Part shown: in pieces, positions 16,599-25,522 of the stretch
How the letters are laid out: the number at the start of each line of letters is the position of its first letter
Numbering within the stretch: the stretch's first letter is position 1
DNA from: JALOLG01 sp963776935
GTDB taxonomy: Bacteria > Actinomycetota > Acidimicrobiia > Acidimicrobiales > Ilumatobacteraceae
Length of the DNA stretch: 64,000 bases
Reading direction: 5' to 3'
Assembly (NCBI GenBank): GCA_963776935.1
Contig: CAVZOP010000014.1
Location: 62,001 to 126,000 of the forward strand
Position numbers and translations under genes: made by a program
The notes under the pieces: model-generated
The model's input: only the letters and a program-made list of their open reading frames with translations
What the model was told of the DNA's origin: nothing
The model's database searches: none

Positions 16599-17753
16599 AT
16601 GAAGACCAGTACCGACCGCATCCTCACGACCCACGTCGGCAGCCTTGCCAGGCCCACCGAGCTGCTCGACACGATGAAGGAGAAGGAGAACGGACGCGCC
16701 TACGACCCCGCCGTGTTCGATCACCAGGTCACCGACGCCGTGGCCGATCGGGTGCGGCGCCAGGTCGAGTGCGGCATCGACATCGTCGCCGACGGCGAGA
16801 TGAGCAAGGTCAGCTTCATCGGCTACGTGAAAGACCGCCTCGGCGGCTTCGAGGTCGACATGGGTCCGTCGAAGATGGCGCCGTCATGGCAGGCCGAGTT
16901 CGACCAGTTCCCGGAGTACTACACGGAGTACTTCAAGAAGTACTCGTCAGCGGTCGCACCACTGCGCCGGATCATCTGCAAGAGCCCGATCACCTATGTC
17001 GGTCACGAGTTGCTGCAGAAGGACATCGCCAACCTCAAAGCGGCCGTCGAGGGCCTCGACGTCACCGAGGTGTTCATGCCGTCGTCGGGGCCGAGCGGGT
17101 TCGGTCGCAACGCGTATTACGACACCCACGAGGAATACCTCGGCGCCGTCGCCGAGGCGATGCGCGAGGAATACCTGGGCATCGTCGACGCCGGATTCCT
17201 GTTGCAGGTGGACGACCCGTGGCTGATCGACACCCTGTCGGACCCGGCGCGCACTGCCGACGAGCGTGACCAGGCCGCCAACGCCCACGTCGACGCCGTC
17301 AACCATGCGTTGCGCGACATCCCGAGCGACCGGGTTCGCCACCACACCTGCTACGGCCTCAACCACGGTCCGCGGCTCACCGACATCGCGCTGCGTGACG
17401 CCGTGCCGTACATGCTGCGGATCAACGCCGGGGCGTACTCGTTCGAGGTCGCCAACCCGCGCCACATGCACGAGTACCGGATCTGGGAGGACGTCAAGCT
17501 GCCCGACGACAAGGTCCTCATCCCGGGCCTCATCGGTCACGCCAACAACTACGTCGAGCACCCCGAGCTGATCGCCGAGTACATCGTGCGGTACGCCGAC
17601 CTGGTCGGCCGCGAGCGGGTCATCGCCGGCGCCGACTGCGGGTTCTCGTCACGCGCGTCGTACGCGCCCGAGGTGCACCCCACCGTCGTGTGGCCGAAGT
17701 TCACCGCCCTGGCACAAGGCGCAGAACTCGCGTCCCAACAGCTCTGGAAGTAG
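16599..17753 (+). CDS. Core-MetE-like (cobalamin-independent methionine synthase II family) methyltransferase, copy 1
   Basis: 384 residues corresponding only to the C-terminal catalytic barrel of MetE. The zinc site of MetE is intact: H249-x-C251 in RHHTCYGLNHGPR, E283 in YSFEVANPRH and C347 in IAGADCGFSSR. These proteins transfer a methyl group to or from a thiol via zinc. Without the N-terminal half they cannot bind polyglutamyl folate in the MetE way, so donor and acceptor are unknown. The start MKTSTDRILTTHVGSLARPT matches the paralogue at 34811 closely. It is convergent with a PEP-utilising protein gene, the same kind of partner that accompanies copy 2. Confidence 0.85.
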   Translation: MKTSTDRILTTHVGSLARPTELLDTMKEKENGRAYDPAVFDHQVTDAVADRVRRQVECGIDIVADGEMSKVSFIGYVKDRLGGFEVDMGPSKMAPSWQAEFDQFPEYYTEYFKKYSSAVAPLRRIICKSPITYVGHELLQKDIANLKAAVEGLDVTEVFMPSSGPSGFGRNAYYDTHEEYLGAVAEAMREEYLGIVDAGFLLQVDDPWLIDTLSDPARTADERDQAANAHVDAVNHALRDIPSDRVRHHTCYGLNHGPRLTDIALRDAVPYMLRINAGAYSFEVANPRHMHEYRIWEDVKLPDDKVLIPGLIGHANNYVEHPELIAEYIVRYADLVGRERVIAGADCGFSSRASYAPEVHPTVVWPKFTALAQGAELASQQLWK

Positions 17754-17766
17754 CGCCCACCATCGA

Positions 17767-17813
17767 TTTGTGTCACCGACATCGGCGAGGGTCGCCGCAT
17801 CCTGTGACACAAA
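17767..17813. repeat. Intergenic palindrome, family A copy 2
   Basis: Arms TTTGTGTCAC (17767-17776) and its complement (17804-17813) with inner stem CGGCGA/TCGCCG. It sits between the convergent stops at 17753 and 17829. The left half is the same as in the copy at 10512, while the right half has drifted, which suggests a dispersed repeat rather than chance. Confidence 0.75.
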
Positions 17814-17828
17814 CCGGGTGTTTGGGGG

Positions 17829-19496
17829 CTACTCGAGACTGCGGCCGTCGAGGTAGACGATGCCGTGCGTGCCGTCGACGGTGATCGTCTGGCCGGTCTG
17901 GATGACCGTCGTGCCGACTTGCGAGCCGACGACGGCCGGGACGTCGAACTCGCGAGCGACGATCGCGCAGTGGCTGAGCACGCCGCCGACGTCGGAGACG
18001 ATGGCACCGGCGATCGAGAACAACGGCACCCACGGTGGCAGCGTCATCTCGCACACCATCACCTCGCCCTCCTCGAGGTCGCCGGCCTCGCTGAGCGAGC
18101 GGACGACGCGCGCCGTGCCCGTGTACACGCCGGGTGATCCGGCGACGGCGCGGATGAGGTTGGGGTCAGGGTTCTCGTCGGGCGGGGTGACGCCGAGCAG
18201 CCGCACGACGAGCGCATCCATGAACGGATCGACCGGGTCGCCGGGTTCGGGCATGGGCGGCGGCGTGCCGAGCATCACCGGGGCCGATACTTCAGAGGCC
18301 CGGGCGATCGACGCCTTGCGCTGGGCGACGAGCGCCCGCTGGTCGCCACCGTTCTGCAGCGCCTCGACGACCTCGTCGCGGTAGAGGAAGAACACGTCGT
18401 CGCCCTCGTCGATGACGCCCTTGTCGGCCAGGCGCGCACCAACCGCCCGGGTGAAGCGGCGGAACAACCCGACTCCGAGTTGGTCGATGTAGAACGCGTG
18501 GTCCTCCGTCAACGGGAAGCTGTACTGGGCCGCGTCGTAGAGGGTCTCGAACTTCTCGAGCGTCTCGGGATCGTCGGCGAGCTTGGCCCGCGCCTTGGCC
18601 ATCAAGTCCTCGCGGAGCTTCACGCCGCGCTGGTAGAGGATCTCGGGATCCTCGCTGTCGGGGAGGCCCATGAACGAGGCGATGCTGGACAGCGCGATCG
18701 ACGGGTCCTCACGCCACGGGACGTCGGCGAGGTCGTACACCGCGTCGCTGCGCCAGCCGTACTCGTGCAGGTACTCGTCGAGCTTGACCTTGAACGCCCG
18801 ACCGTCCTCTGAGTCCTCGAGCTTGGCCGCGACCTGTTTCGGATCGTTGTTCTCGAACAGCTCGGTCAGCGTCGGGCTGGCCTTGGCCATGTTGCGCAGC
18901 TCCCACATGCCCCGGCTGGCGTCGACGGAGCGGGTGTGGAACCCCTGCAACGCCTGGTACGCCTCGGTCGGGTCGTCGGGCTGCATGACTTCGGCATAGA
19001 GGTCGCAGAACGCGCTCGATGACAGCAGCACGAAGTTGATGTGCCCGTGGATCCACCACATGTAGCGCATGTGGTCGGTCATCTCGTCGAGCTTGGCGAG
19101 CAGTTCGTCGTCGGTGAGCCCGGAGTAGTCGACCTCCTTCTCGGCGTAGTTCTTGGCGATCAGCTCCGGCTTCCACTCCTCCTCCCACCGCTTGCCGACG
19201 CCCGGCACCATGGTGGCCAACTTGTCGTGGTACCGGGTCATCCGATCGGCGATCACGGCCTCGTCGGGGATCGGGTGGAAGCTCACGTAGAAGAAGTGGT
19301 TGATGTCCTTGTACGACACCATCACCGGGCAGTCGTACTCGTCCTGTGCCTTGGTGAACCCCTCCGCCAGTGTCCCGACGATCAAGTCGAACGACAGCGG
19401 ATGCACGGGCCGCGGCGAGTGCATCTTGTCGAGGTTCCAGAAGCCAGGAAGCTCGTCGGGGCCCGGAAATGTCACTTGGTCGGCCGTGATCGTCAC
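17829..19496 (-). CDS. Stand-alone PEP-utilising (phosphohistidine) domain protein, copy 1, no ATP-grasp domain
   Basis: 555 residues. The last 90 form the PEP-utilising mobile domain with the phosphohistidine H509 in GGVLSHCAIVAREFDVPAVV. The N-terminal 440 residues are alpha-helical and begin with FWNLDKMHSPRPVHPLSFD, which resembles the substrate domain of rifampicin phosphotransferase and of the 70-kDa subunit of phenylphosphate synthase. The nucleotide-binding ATP-grasp domain that phosphorylates this histidine in PEP synthase is absent here and from the neighbours. The GTG at 19496 is preferred because AGGGGG lies 8 bases upstream; an ATG at 19538 would leave an uncharged leader. Role in phosphotransfer is inferred. 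Confidence 0.75.
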   Translation of the reverse strand: MTITADQVTFPGPDELPGFWNLDKMHSPRPVHPLSFDLIVGTLAEGFTKAQDEYDCPVMVSYKDINHFFYVSFHPIPDEAVIADRMTRYHDKLATMVPGVGKRWEEEWKPELIAKNYAEKEVDYSGLTDDELLAKLDEMTDHMRYMWWIHGHINFVLLSSSAFCDLYAEVMQPDDPTEAYQALQGFHTRSVDASRGMWELRNMAKASPTLTELFENNDPKQVAAKLEDSEDGRAFKVKLDEYLHEYGWRSDAVYDLADVPWREDPSIALSSIASFMGLPDSEDPEILYQRGVKLREDLMAKARAKLADDPETLEKFETLYDAAQYSFPLTEDHAFYIDQLGVGLFRRFTRAVGARLADKGVIDEGDDVFFLYRDEVVEALQNGGDQRALVAQRKASIARASEVSAPVMLGTPPPMPEPGDPVDPFMDALVVRLLGVTPPDENPDPNLIRAVAGSPGVYTGTARVVRSLSEAGDLEEGEVMVCEMTLPPWVPLFSIAGAIVSDVGGVLSHCAIVAREFDVPAVVGSQVGTTVIQTGQTITVDGTHGIVYLDGRSLE

Positions 19497-19671
19497 TGTC
19501 GAATCCCCCTCGAGCTCGTGAGTGTGTTGCGGTCGCAAACAAGTCCCGCCGCGCGCAGACTAGTCGTCGCCGTTGCACCAGGCCATATGGGGCGTGCCCC
19601 AGACGGGAACGCTCGGCGCGGCTGTTGCGAGCGCGTCGAGGTTCAGGGCGCCACACCGCCAACGGGCCATC

Positions 19672-21546
19672 TCAGTCGAGCATCGCGACGACCTCGTCGA
19701 CCACGAGCTGCGGTGTGGCGCGCGGGTCCTCCGAGCTGACGAGTCGACCGACGGTCGACAGGGTCGCCTGCTCTCGTTGAGTGGCCTGTCGGAGCGCGTC
19801 GAGCGCTTCGACCTCGGCCACGGTGAGGGGTGGATCGCTGTTCGCGGCTGCGGCGATCGGGTCGCCGGGAAGATCGGCGACCACCGCGAGCGGCAGCGCT
19901 CCGAAGTCACCGATCGCGGCAACCTGGGCGGAGCTCTCGTCGACGAAACGCAACTCGGGGTCGTCGATCAGGCTCTGCTCGAACCTGTCGACGGCGTCGG
20001 CGGGTAGCAGCGGACGGAGCCGATCGTTGAAGTCGGCGCTCCAGGGGTTGACCAGCACGAGTCCGATCACCTGCTGGCCGTAGGTGGCGCTGAACATCTG
20101 GGCAGAGAGGGCCCCGATCCCCCTTCCGACCATCACGAACGGGCCGTGCTCGCCGATCGCGGCCAACGCCTCATGGAGATCGCCGGCCACTGTCGCCGCA
20201 GGTCCGGACAGTCCTGCCTCATCGGGGTCGGCGATGCCGACACGGTCGGAGGCGCACACCCGCGTGTGGCGGGCGAGGCGGGCCTCGACGAGAGCCCATG
20301 ACCCCGCGCCGTACGACGTGTCGGCCTCGAGGATGACGGTCGGGCTGCCGGCGCCGGAGCAGCGCAGGTACATCGTGCCCGAGCTCACGGGGACGGCGCG
20401 TTCGACGTCGGGTCGCGCCGCGGCTTCCAGCGACATCGCCGGATCGACTCGCAAAACGACGACGTCGCGACGCGGGACCAGCCACACCGAGCCGTGGCCG
20501 ACCGCGAGCCCGCCGGGGGTGGCGCCGATCGCTGAGGTGGCCACCAACTCGGCGGTGCCGGTGTCGATGACCGACACGGTGCCGTCGCGCTGGTTGGTCA
20601 CCCACAGCGCGGTGCCCGTCGAGGCGAGCGAGTGGTTCCCACGGCCGGTGGTGATCGTCGCCGTGACTTGCGCCGACGCCGGATCGATCCGCGCCACCCA
20701 GCCGCCAGCTTCGACGCCGGCGCCGTTCACACCGACCCACGCCGCATCGTCGGTGGCCACCACTGCCCCGGGCTCACCGCCGACGTCGATCACATCGGAC
20801 ACGCGACGCTGGTCGATGTCGACCCGACTGACCGAGCTCGTGCCATGGTGGGCGACCCAGAGGTTGTTCCCGCTGATCGCCGCGAAGCCGGGAGGTCCAT
20901 CGAGTGGGATCTCGGCCGTCACCGTCGCCGTCGCAGGGTCGACCTGGAACGCGCGGCCGCCGCCCTCACCATCGGCGATCACCCACAACGTGTCGCCATC
21001 GGCCACCAACGCGGGCTGACTGTCGAAGACCAGGCGCGCGGTCAGCGCCCCGGTCTGGGGGTCGACGCGCACCACCTCGTTGGGGTCGTAGCGGCTCAAC
21101 CACAACCAACCGGCGGCTGCGGTGACCCCCTCGACGTGACTGGGGATCGGATACGTCGCGACCACCTGACCGGTCGCCGGATCGATCCGATACAACTCCT
21201 CGTCGAACACCGACGTCACCCACACCGCGTCGTCCGTGACCGTGAGGCCTTTCACCCCGTGGTGCCGGCCGATGGGGATCTCGGTCACCGTCGTCGGTTC
21301 GGACCCGACCTCGACCAGACGTTCGGTCGGGTCATGGCGAACCCACACGACCGCGCCCGCGATCGTCACGGCGACAACCGCCGCGGCGACGGTCCACAGC
21401 CGGACGGTCGGCCGGCTCCACATCGCCTTCCGACGCCACGGCCCGGTCACCAGCGCCGCCTCGAATCGCGACACGGGTGCCTCGGCGGCCCAATCCTGGA
21501 GCGTGGAGCGCAGGCGCTCGACCAATTCGTCGTCTGTCATCGTCAT
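19672..21546 (-). CDS. One-TM protein with extracytoplasmic YVTN-type beta-propeller and degenerate alpha/beta-hydrolase domain
   Basis: 624 residues. A short cytoplasmic N-terminus (1-47) is followed by a single membrane helix (about 48-69). A propeller of repeated YVTN/WD-like blades (about 80-385, e.g. LYRIDPATGQVVATYPIPSH) comes next, then an alpha/beta-hydrolase-like domain (about 395-624). The nucleophile elbow reads VGRGIGAL where active relatives have GHSxGG, so the serine is replaced by G476. The C-terminal His region reads SSEDPRATPQ with no histidine. The domain therefore looks catalytically dead and could bind a ligand. The ATG at 21546 overlaps the sigma factor stop, so it probably acts as its anti-sigma partner or sensor. 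Confidence 0.8.
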   Translation of the reverse strand: MTMTDDELVERLRSTLQDWAAEAPVSRFEAALVTGPWRRKAMWSRPTVRLWTVAAAVVAVTIAGAVVWVRHDPTERLVEVGSEPTTVTEIPIGRHHGVKGLTVTDDAVWVTSVFDEELYRIDPATGQVVATYPIPSHVEGVTAAAGWLWLSRYDPNEVVRVDPQTGALTARLVFDSQPALVADGDTLWVIADGEGGGRAFQVDPATATVTAEIPLDGPPGFAAISGNNLWVAHHGTSSVSRVDIDQRRVSDVIDVGGEPGAVVATDDAAWVGVNGAGVEAGGWVARIDPASAQVTATITTGRGNHSLASTGTALWVTNQRDGTVSVIDTGTAELVATSAIGATPGGLAVGHGSVWLVPRRDVVVLRVDPAMSLEAAARPDVERAVPVSSGTMYLRCSGAGSPTVILEADTSYGAGSWALVEARLARHTRVCASDRVGIADPDEAGLSGPAATVAGDLHEALAAIGEHGPFVMVGRGIGALSAQMFSATYGQQVIGLVLVNPWSADFNDRLRPLLPADAVDRFEQSLIDDPELRFVDESSAQVAAIGDFGALPLAVVADLPGDPIAAAANSDPPLTVAEVEALDALRQATQREQATLSTVGRLVSSEDPRATPQLVVDEVVAMLD

Positions 21547-22038
21547 CGTTCGATCACCTTCCGCAGGTCCTGCACGGCGCGGTGCAGGAGCGACTTGACC
21601 GCTGGGACAGAACACCCGAGCAGATCAGCGATGTCGACCTCGGCCAGGTCCTCGTAGTAGCGCAGCACGATCGCCGCCCGTTGGCGGCCGGGGAGAGCCG
21701 TGATCGCATCGCGCAGCTCATCCGGAGCATCCTCGGCCGTGCCGACCGCCACCGCCCGATGGCGGCGCTCGAGCGCGCCGCCGTCGCTGGTGGTTGCGAC
21801 AGGCGTTGACGACCGCGGCGCGCAGATACGCCAACGGGTTGTCGACGCGATCCCATCTCGCCTGCACACGAAGAAACGCATCCTGCACCAACTCCTCGGC
21901 CGCCGGGTCGGCCGCCGTCAGGAGATGTGCGAGCCGTACCATCGGCGCGTACGAATCGCGGTACAGGTCGACGAAGTGTTCCGGCCAGACGTCGACCAAC
22001 TCGGCCGGCGCGAACGACTCATCGCCATCGTTCGTCAT
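21543..22038 (-). pseudogene. ECF/SigE-family RNA polymerase sigma factor, frameshifted near 21780
   Basis: Region 2 is in the first frame (FVDLYRDSYAPMVRLAHLL, then EELVQDAFLRVQARWDRVDN). Region 4 is in the next frame (LPGRQRAAIVLRYYEDLAEV, then DIADLLGCSVPAVKSLLHRA). Removing one base in the CGG-CGG-CGC stretch near 21770-21785 joins HQRR to ALERRHRAVAV and restores a normal sigma of about 165 residues. Start ATG 22038 has GAGG 9 bases upstream; an ATG at 22053 is also possible. It is translationally coupled to the propeller protein. Because both halves are well conserved, the indel may be a sequence error or a programmed shift rather than decay. Confidence 0.75.
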
Positions 22039-22256
22039 CGCCGTGATCCTCATGCCTGTATGACACCCGACGGTGTCCCGTGGTCGCGTTCTCCATGTCA
22101 TGCACCGGCCCGACGGTGATCGCAGATTTTCGACGCCGCACGGTCTCTTGTACACCGCGGGGTGGCTGTCGACCACCGATCGCCGGATTCAGACGTGCCT
22201 CAGACGGGAACGCCGGACCACCGGATTTCGCGGCCCACAGCTATCGTCCCAGACCT

Positions 22257-23423
22257 GTGTGCCAGGCGGCCGACGCTCTTCGCCGCGCCGAACCGCTCGC
22301 GTCGGCGCCCTTGCCCGACTGGCGCGAGATCCTGGCCCGTCGCCGCCCGCCGCGACGTTCGGACGCCCCCAACCGCGTCGTGACGCTCGGCACCGGCGGC
22401 GGCTCCAATCCCAAGGCGACCCGCTGCGGTTTCTCCAACGCCGTCGTCGTCGGCGACACGGTGTATCTCGTCGACGCCGGCGAGGGTGTGCACACCCAGC
22501 TGTGGCGCGCCGGGCTGACGATGAACCCGGGCTTCCGGCGCCAGTTCGCCCGGCCGGTGGTGCGCGGCGTGTTCGTGACCCATCTCCACGCCGACCACAT
22601 CGTCGATCTCGCCAACCTCTTCGTCGGGAGCTGGCCGCCGCACGCGGTCGACGTGATCGGTCCCGGACCGGCGGGTCTCCCGATCCCCATGTTCCCGCCC
22701 GACGCCGAACGGCCGCTGCCACTCGCTGACGAACCGACGCCCGGCCTGCGCTCGTTCGTCGACCATCAGCTGCGTTCGTTCGCGTACAACATCAACGTCC
22801 GCGTGCTCGACGAGGGACGCTCAGCGTTGCCCGACGCGATCCGAGTGCGCGAGATCAACGTGGCCGGCCGCGACAGCGAGCCGACCGACCTGATTCTCGA
22901 CGTCACTGCGTCGGCCGCGTCGCCGGCCGATGCGGCACCGGCGATGGAGCCGGTCGAGGTGTTCCGTGACGACGAACGCGGCGTCGTCGTTTCGGCGGCT
23001 CTGGTGCAGCACGCCCCAGTCTTCCCGGCGTTCGGCTATCGGTTCGACACGCCGACGGGATCGGTGGCGTTCTCGGGTGACACCGGCGAATGCGAGAACG
23101 TGGTGCGACTCGCCAAGGACGCCGACGTTCTCGTCCACGAAGTGATCGATCTGCCGAGCCTCGTGTCGCGCATGACCCACCTGCCGAACTTCGAGTCGGT
23201 GCGCAACCACCTCGCGAGCTCGCACTCGACGCCGGAACAGGTGGGGCGCGTGGCGACGGCCGCGGGGGTGCGAACGCTCGTGCTCTCCCACCTCGTCCCC
23301 GGTGACGTCGAGATCACCGAGGAGCAGTGGGAAGCCGCCGTTCGCCCACACTTCGACGGCGAGATCATCTGCGGCGTCGACCTCGACGAATTCGAATTGA
23401 GTCGCCTCACCCGACGGCGGTGA
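22257..23423 (+). CDS. MBL-fold metallohydrolase (ribonuclease Z/AtsA-like)
   Basis: About 388 residues. The metallo-beta-lactamase motif is FVTHLHADHIVDLANLFVGS, with further metal ligands in VAFSGDTGECENVVRLAKDA and LVLSHLVPGD. The layout (HxHxDH, a long insert, SGDT, late His) is that of the RNase Z/arylsulfatase-type branch, but RNase Z-specific exosite features are not obvious, so a small-molecule ester or phosphodiester substrate is possible. The frame is open further upstream; the GTG at 22257 is chosen because earlier sequence reads as low-quality coding. Transcribed away from the sigma factor. Confidence 0.8.
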   Translation: MCQAADALRRAEPLASAPLPDWREILARRRPPRRSDAPNRVVTLGTGGGSNPKATRCGFSNAVVVGDTVYLVDAGEGVHTQLWRAGLTMNPGFRRQFARPVVRGVFVTHLHADHIVDLANLFVGSWPPHAVDVIGPGPAGLPIPMFPPDAERPLPLADEPTPGLRSFVDHQLRSFAYNINVRVLDEGRSALPDAIRVREINVAGRDSEPTDLILDVTASAASPADAAPAMEPVEVFRDDERGVVVSAALVQHAPVFPAFGYRFDTPTGSVAFSGDTGECENVVRLAKDADVLVHEVIDLPSLVSRMTHLPNFESVRNHLASSHSTPEQVGRVATAAGVRTLVLSHLVPGDVEITEEQWEAAVRPHFDGEIICGVDLDEFELSRLTRRR

Positions 23424-23508
23424 CGATCACGTCTGGTCGGCGACTCGAGCGGCGAACGTTCTTCAAATCGCTCGGGGCCTCAGGATCTTCGACGCGACCG
23501 CACGTGAT

Positions 23509-24294
23509 TCAGACGGTTACCGAATGCATGAACGCGATCGTGCGGTCGAAGATGGCGTGGACCGCCGTGTCGTCGCAGCCTTCGAAGAAGTGTTCGGCGC
23601 CGTCGACCGACTCGAGCTCGACGCGGCAACCGCCGGCGACGAGTGCGTCGCGCAGGCGCACGCTCTGGTCGTGCGGCGCCATCGTGTCCTCGGTGCCGTG
23701 TTGGAGAAAGAACGGCGGTGCGCCCGGTCGGACCTGCGACGTCGGGCTCGCGGCGCGGGCCAGCTCGAGCCGTTCGCCGATCGGGCCGCCGAGGAAGTAG
23801 GCGGGGAACGACGTCGCATCATCGTGATCGAGCGACGCCAGATCGGTCAGCGGGTACCAGCACACGACCCCTCGAACGGTGCCCGGTTCCGACTTGAGGC
23901 CCACGGAAGCAGCGAGGAACCCACCACCTGACTGGCCCCACACGACGATGCGAGTGGGATCGCCACCGAACTCGGCCGCGTGTTCACGGACCCACGCGAG
24001 CGCGTCGGTGGTGTCGTCGACGGCCGCCGGGTAGAGCGCCTCGCCGCTGAAGCGGTAGTCGTTGGCGACCACCACGAACCCGGCGTCCACGATCCCCTCG
24101 AAGAACCCGGGCGTCCACCCACGCGTCTCACGAGGTGTGCGCTGGCGGCTGCTCACGCGCCAGCCACCACCGTGGACGTACAGCACCACGGGCCGCGGAC
24201 CGGTGACGGTCGCGGGTCGGTGCACGTCGAGCTCGAGGGCCCGGAAGCCCTCCTTCTCGGCATAGATGATCGCCCGGTCAACGACAACGCTCAT
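23509..24294 (-). CDS. Alpha/beta hydrolase, carboxylesterase of the HSL/kynurenine-formamidase-like type
   Basis: 261 residues. The oxyanion motif HGGG is seen in VVLYVHGGGWRVSSRQ and the nucleophile elbow is IVVWGQSGGGFLAAS. The late acid and His are in QHGTEDTMAPHDQSVRLRDA and SVDGAEHFFEG. Hydrolyses an ester or amide in the cytoplasm; no signal peptide is seen. Divergent from the hydratase gene at 24333 with only 38 bases between them, so both start near a shared promoter. Its place beside hydratase and dioxygenase genes suits aromatic or ester catabolism. Confidence 0.88.
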   Translation of the reverse strand: MSVVVDRAIIYAEKEGFRALELDVHRPATVTGPRPVVLYVHGGGWRVSSRQRTPRETRGWTPGFFEGIVDAGFVVVANDYRFSGEALYPAAVDDTTDALAWVREHAAEFGGDPTRIVVWGQSGGGFLAASVGLKSEPGTVRGVVCWYPLTDLASLDHDDATSFPAYFLGGPIGERLELARAASPTSQVRPGAPPFFLQHGTEDTMAPHDQSVRLRDALVAGGCRVELESVDGAEHFFEGCDDTAVHAIFDRTIAFMHSVTV

Positions 24295-24332
24295 GGCTGG
24301 GAGTGTCGCAGAGCCGAGTACGTTCGCTGCCC

Positions 24333-25130
24333 ATGGGAGTGCTTACTGATGCCCAGGTCGCGGCCGCCGCCGAGGCGTTGTTCAACGCCGAGCTCACGAA
24401 CGTGCCGATCGAACCGATCTCGAACACCCATCCCGATGCCGACATCGCCGACGCCTACCGGATCTCGCAGGCCGTCACCGACTTGAAGCTCGCAGCCGGG
24501 CGCCTGGTGAAGGGACACAAGATCGGGTTGACATCCAAGGCGATGCGGTCGCTGACGGGCGCCACCGAGCCCGACTACGGCACGCTGTTCGACGACTGGT
24601 TCGTCCTCGAGGGCTCGACGGTGCCACGCAGCCGGATGAACCGCCCGCTCGTCGAGGTCGAGATCTCGTTCGTGCTCAAAGAGCCGTTGTCCGGCCCCGG
24701 CGTCAACGCCGCCGACGTCATCCGGGCGACCGACTTCATCCTTCCCTCGATCGAGATCGTCGACCTGCGTCAGGGCCCGGCGCGTGGAACCAACACCCTC
24801 GTCGACTCGATCAGCGACGCCGCGGCGTGCGGGCTGGTCGTGCTCGGCGGCCGGCCGGCCAAGCTCACCGACCTCGACATCCGGCGCGTCGGCGCTTCGC
24901 TGGCGATCAATGGCACGATCGAGGAGAGCGGAGTGGCCTCGGCCGTGATGGGCAACCCGATCAACGCCGTGGCGTGGCTCGCCAACAAGCTGCACGAGTA
25001 CGGCGTCACGCCCCAACCCGGCCACGTGATCCTGTCCGGCTCGTTCATCAAGGCCATCCCGTTCAAGCCGGGCGACAGCGTGGTCGCGCTGTTCGATCAA
25101 CTCGGCGAGGTGACGTTCACGGCCGAGTGA
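24333..25130 (+). CDS. 2-keto-4-pentenoate hydratase / 2-oxohept-3-enedioate hydratase-like (MhpD/HpaH family)
   Basis: 265 residues, standard family length. Family motifs include GRLVKGHKIGLTSKAM, RPLVEVEISFVLKEPL with the metal-binding acids and LPSIEIVDLRQ. The C-terminal segment NPINAVAWLANKLHEYG is followed by GHVILSGSFIKAIPF. The enzyme adds water to a 2-hydroxy-dienoate after meta ring cleavage, or decarboxylates a related compound. The ATG at 24333 follows TACGTT by 10 bases, so the mRNA may be leaderless. A deleted paralogue lies at 54532-54932. The extradiol-type VOC gene at 28756 could supply a ring-cleavage product, an inference. Confidence 0.87.
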   Translation: MGVLTDAQVAAAAEALFNAELTNVPIEPISNTHPDADIADAYRISQAVTDLKLAAGRLVKGHKIGLTSKAMRSLTGATEPDYGTLFDDWFVLEGSTVPRSRMNRPLVEVEISFVLKEPLSGPGVNAADVIRATDFILPSIEIVDLRQGPARGTNTLVDSISDAAACGLVVLGGRPAKLTDLDIRRVGASLAINGTIEESGVASAVMGNPINAVAWLANKLHEYGVTPQPGHVILSGSFIKAIPFKPGDSVVALFDQLGEVTFTAE

Positions 25131-25147
25131 TACGCCCCGGACGGTGC

Positions 25148-25522
25148 TCAATCGACGTAGGCGAGGAAGTCGCACTGCACGATCGAGGTCCCGGCCGCCA
25201 ACTGGGTGTGGCGGGCCGGGAGTGAATCGAGGTCGGGGAAGTGCTGTTGCCACGGCGTGTTGATCGCGTTGCGATACGAGAGATCGGGCACGTAGAACGT
25301 CATCTTCACGACATGGCGCCACTCGGCGCCGGCGGCTTCGAGCATCTGGCCGACGTGGTGGAACAGGTTGGCGAGTTGGGCGTCGACGTCGTCGGGGATC
25401 GACTCCTCACCTGGATCGCGACCGACGATGACGCTCGACGCGATGAACGGGCCGATGCGCGACGCCGCCGGGATCGGGTTGCTGTGACGGAACGAGTCGA
25501 CGTTGATCGAACGACGTGTCAT
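25148..25522 (-). CDS. RidA/YjgF/Rut family protein
   Basis: 124 residues. It has the RidA fold and family features such as PIPAASRIGPFIASSVIVGR and VVKMTFYVPDLSYRNAIN. The last strand region lacks an obvious RidA arginine in the usual IEIEAIA position (SIVQCDFLAYVD), so the enamine deaminase activity of canonical RidA is uncertain. The ATG overlaps the RraA-like gene stop (ATGA), making a two-gene operon. Such members often accompany amine or pyrimidine breakdown. Confidence 0.85.
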   Translation of the reverse strand: MTRRSINVDSFRHSNPIPAASRIGPFIASSVIVGRDPGEESIPDDVDAQLANLFHHVGQMLEAAGAEWRHVVKMTFYVPDLSYRNAINTPWQQHFPDLDSLPARHTQLAAGTSIVQCDFLAYVD

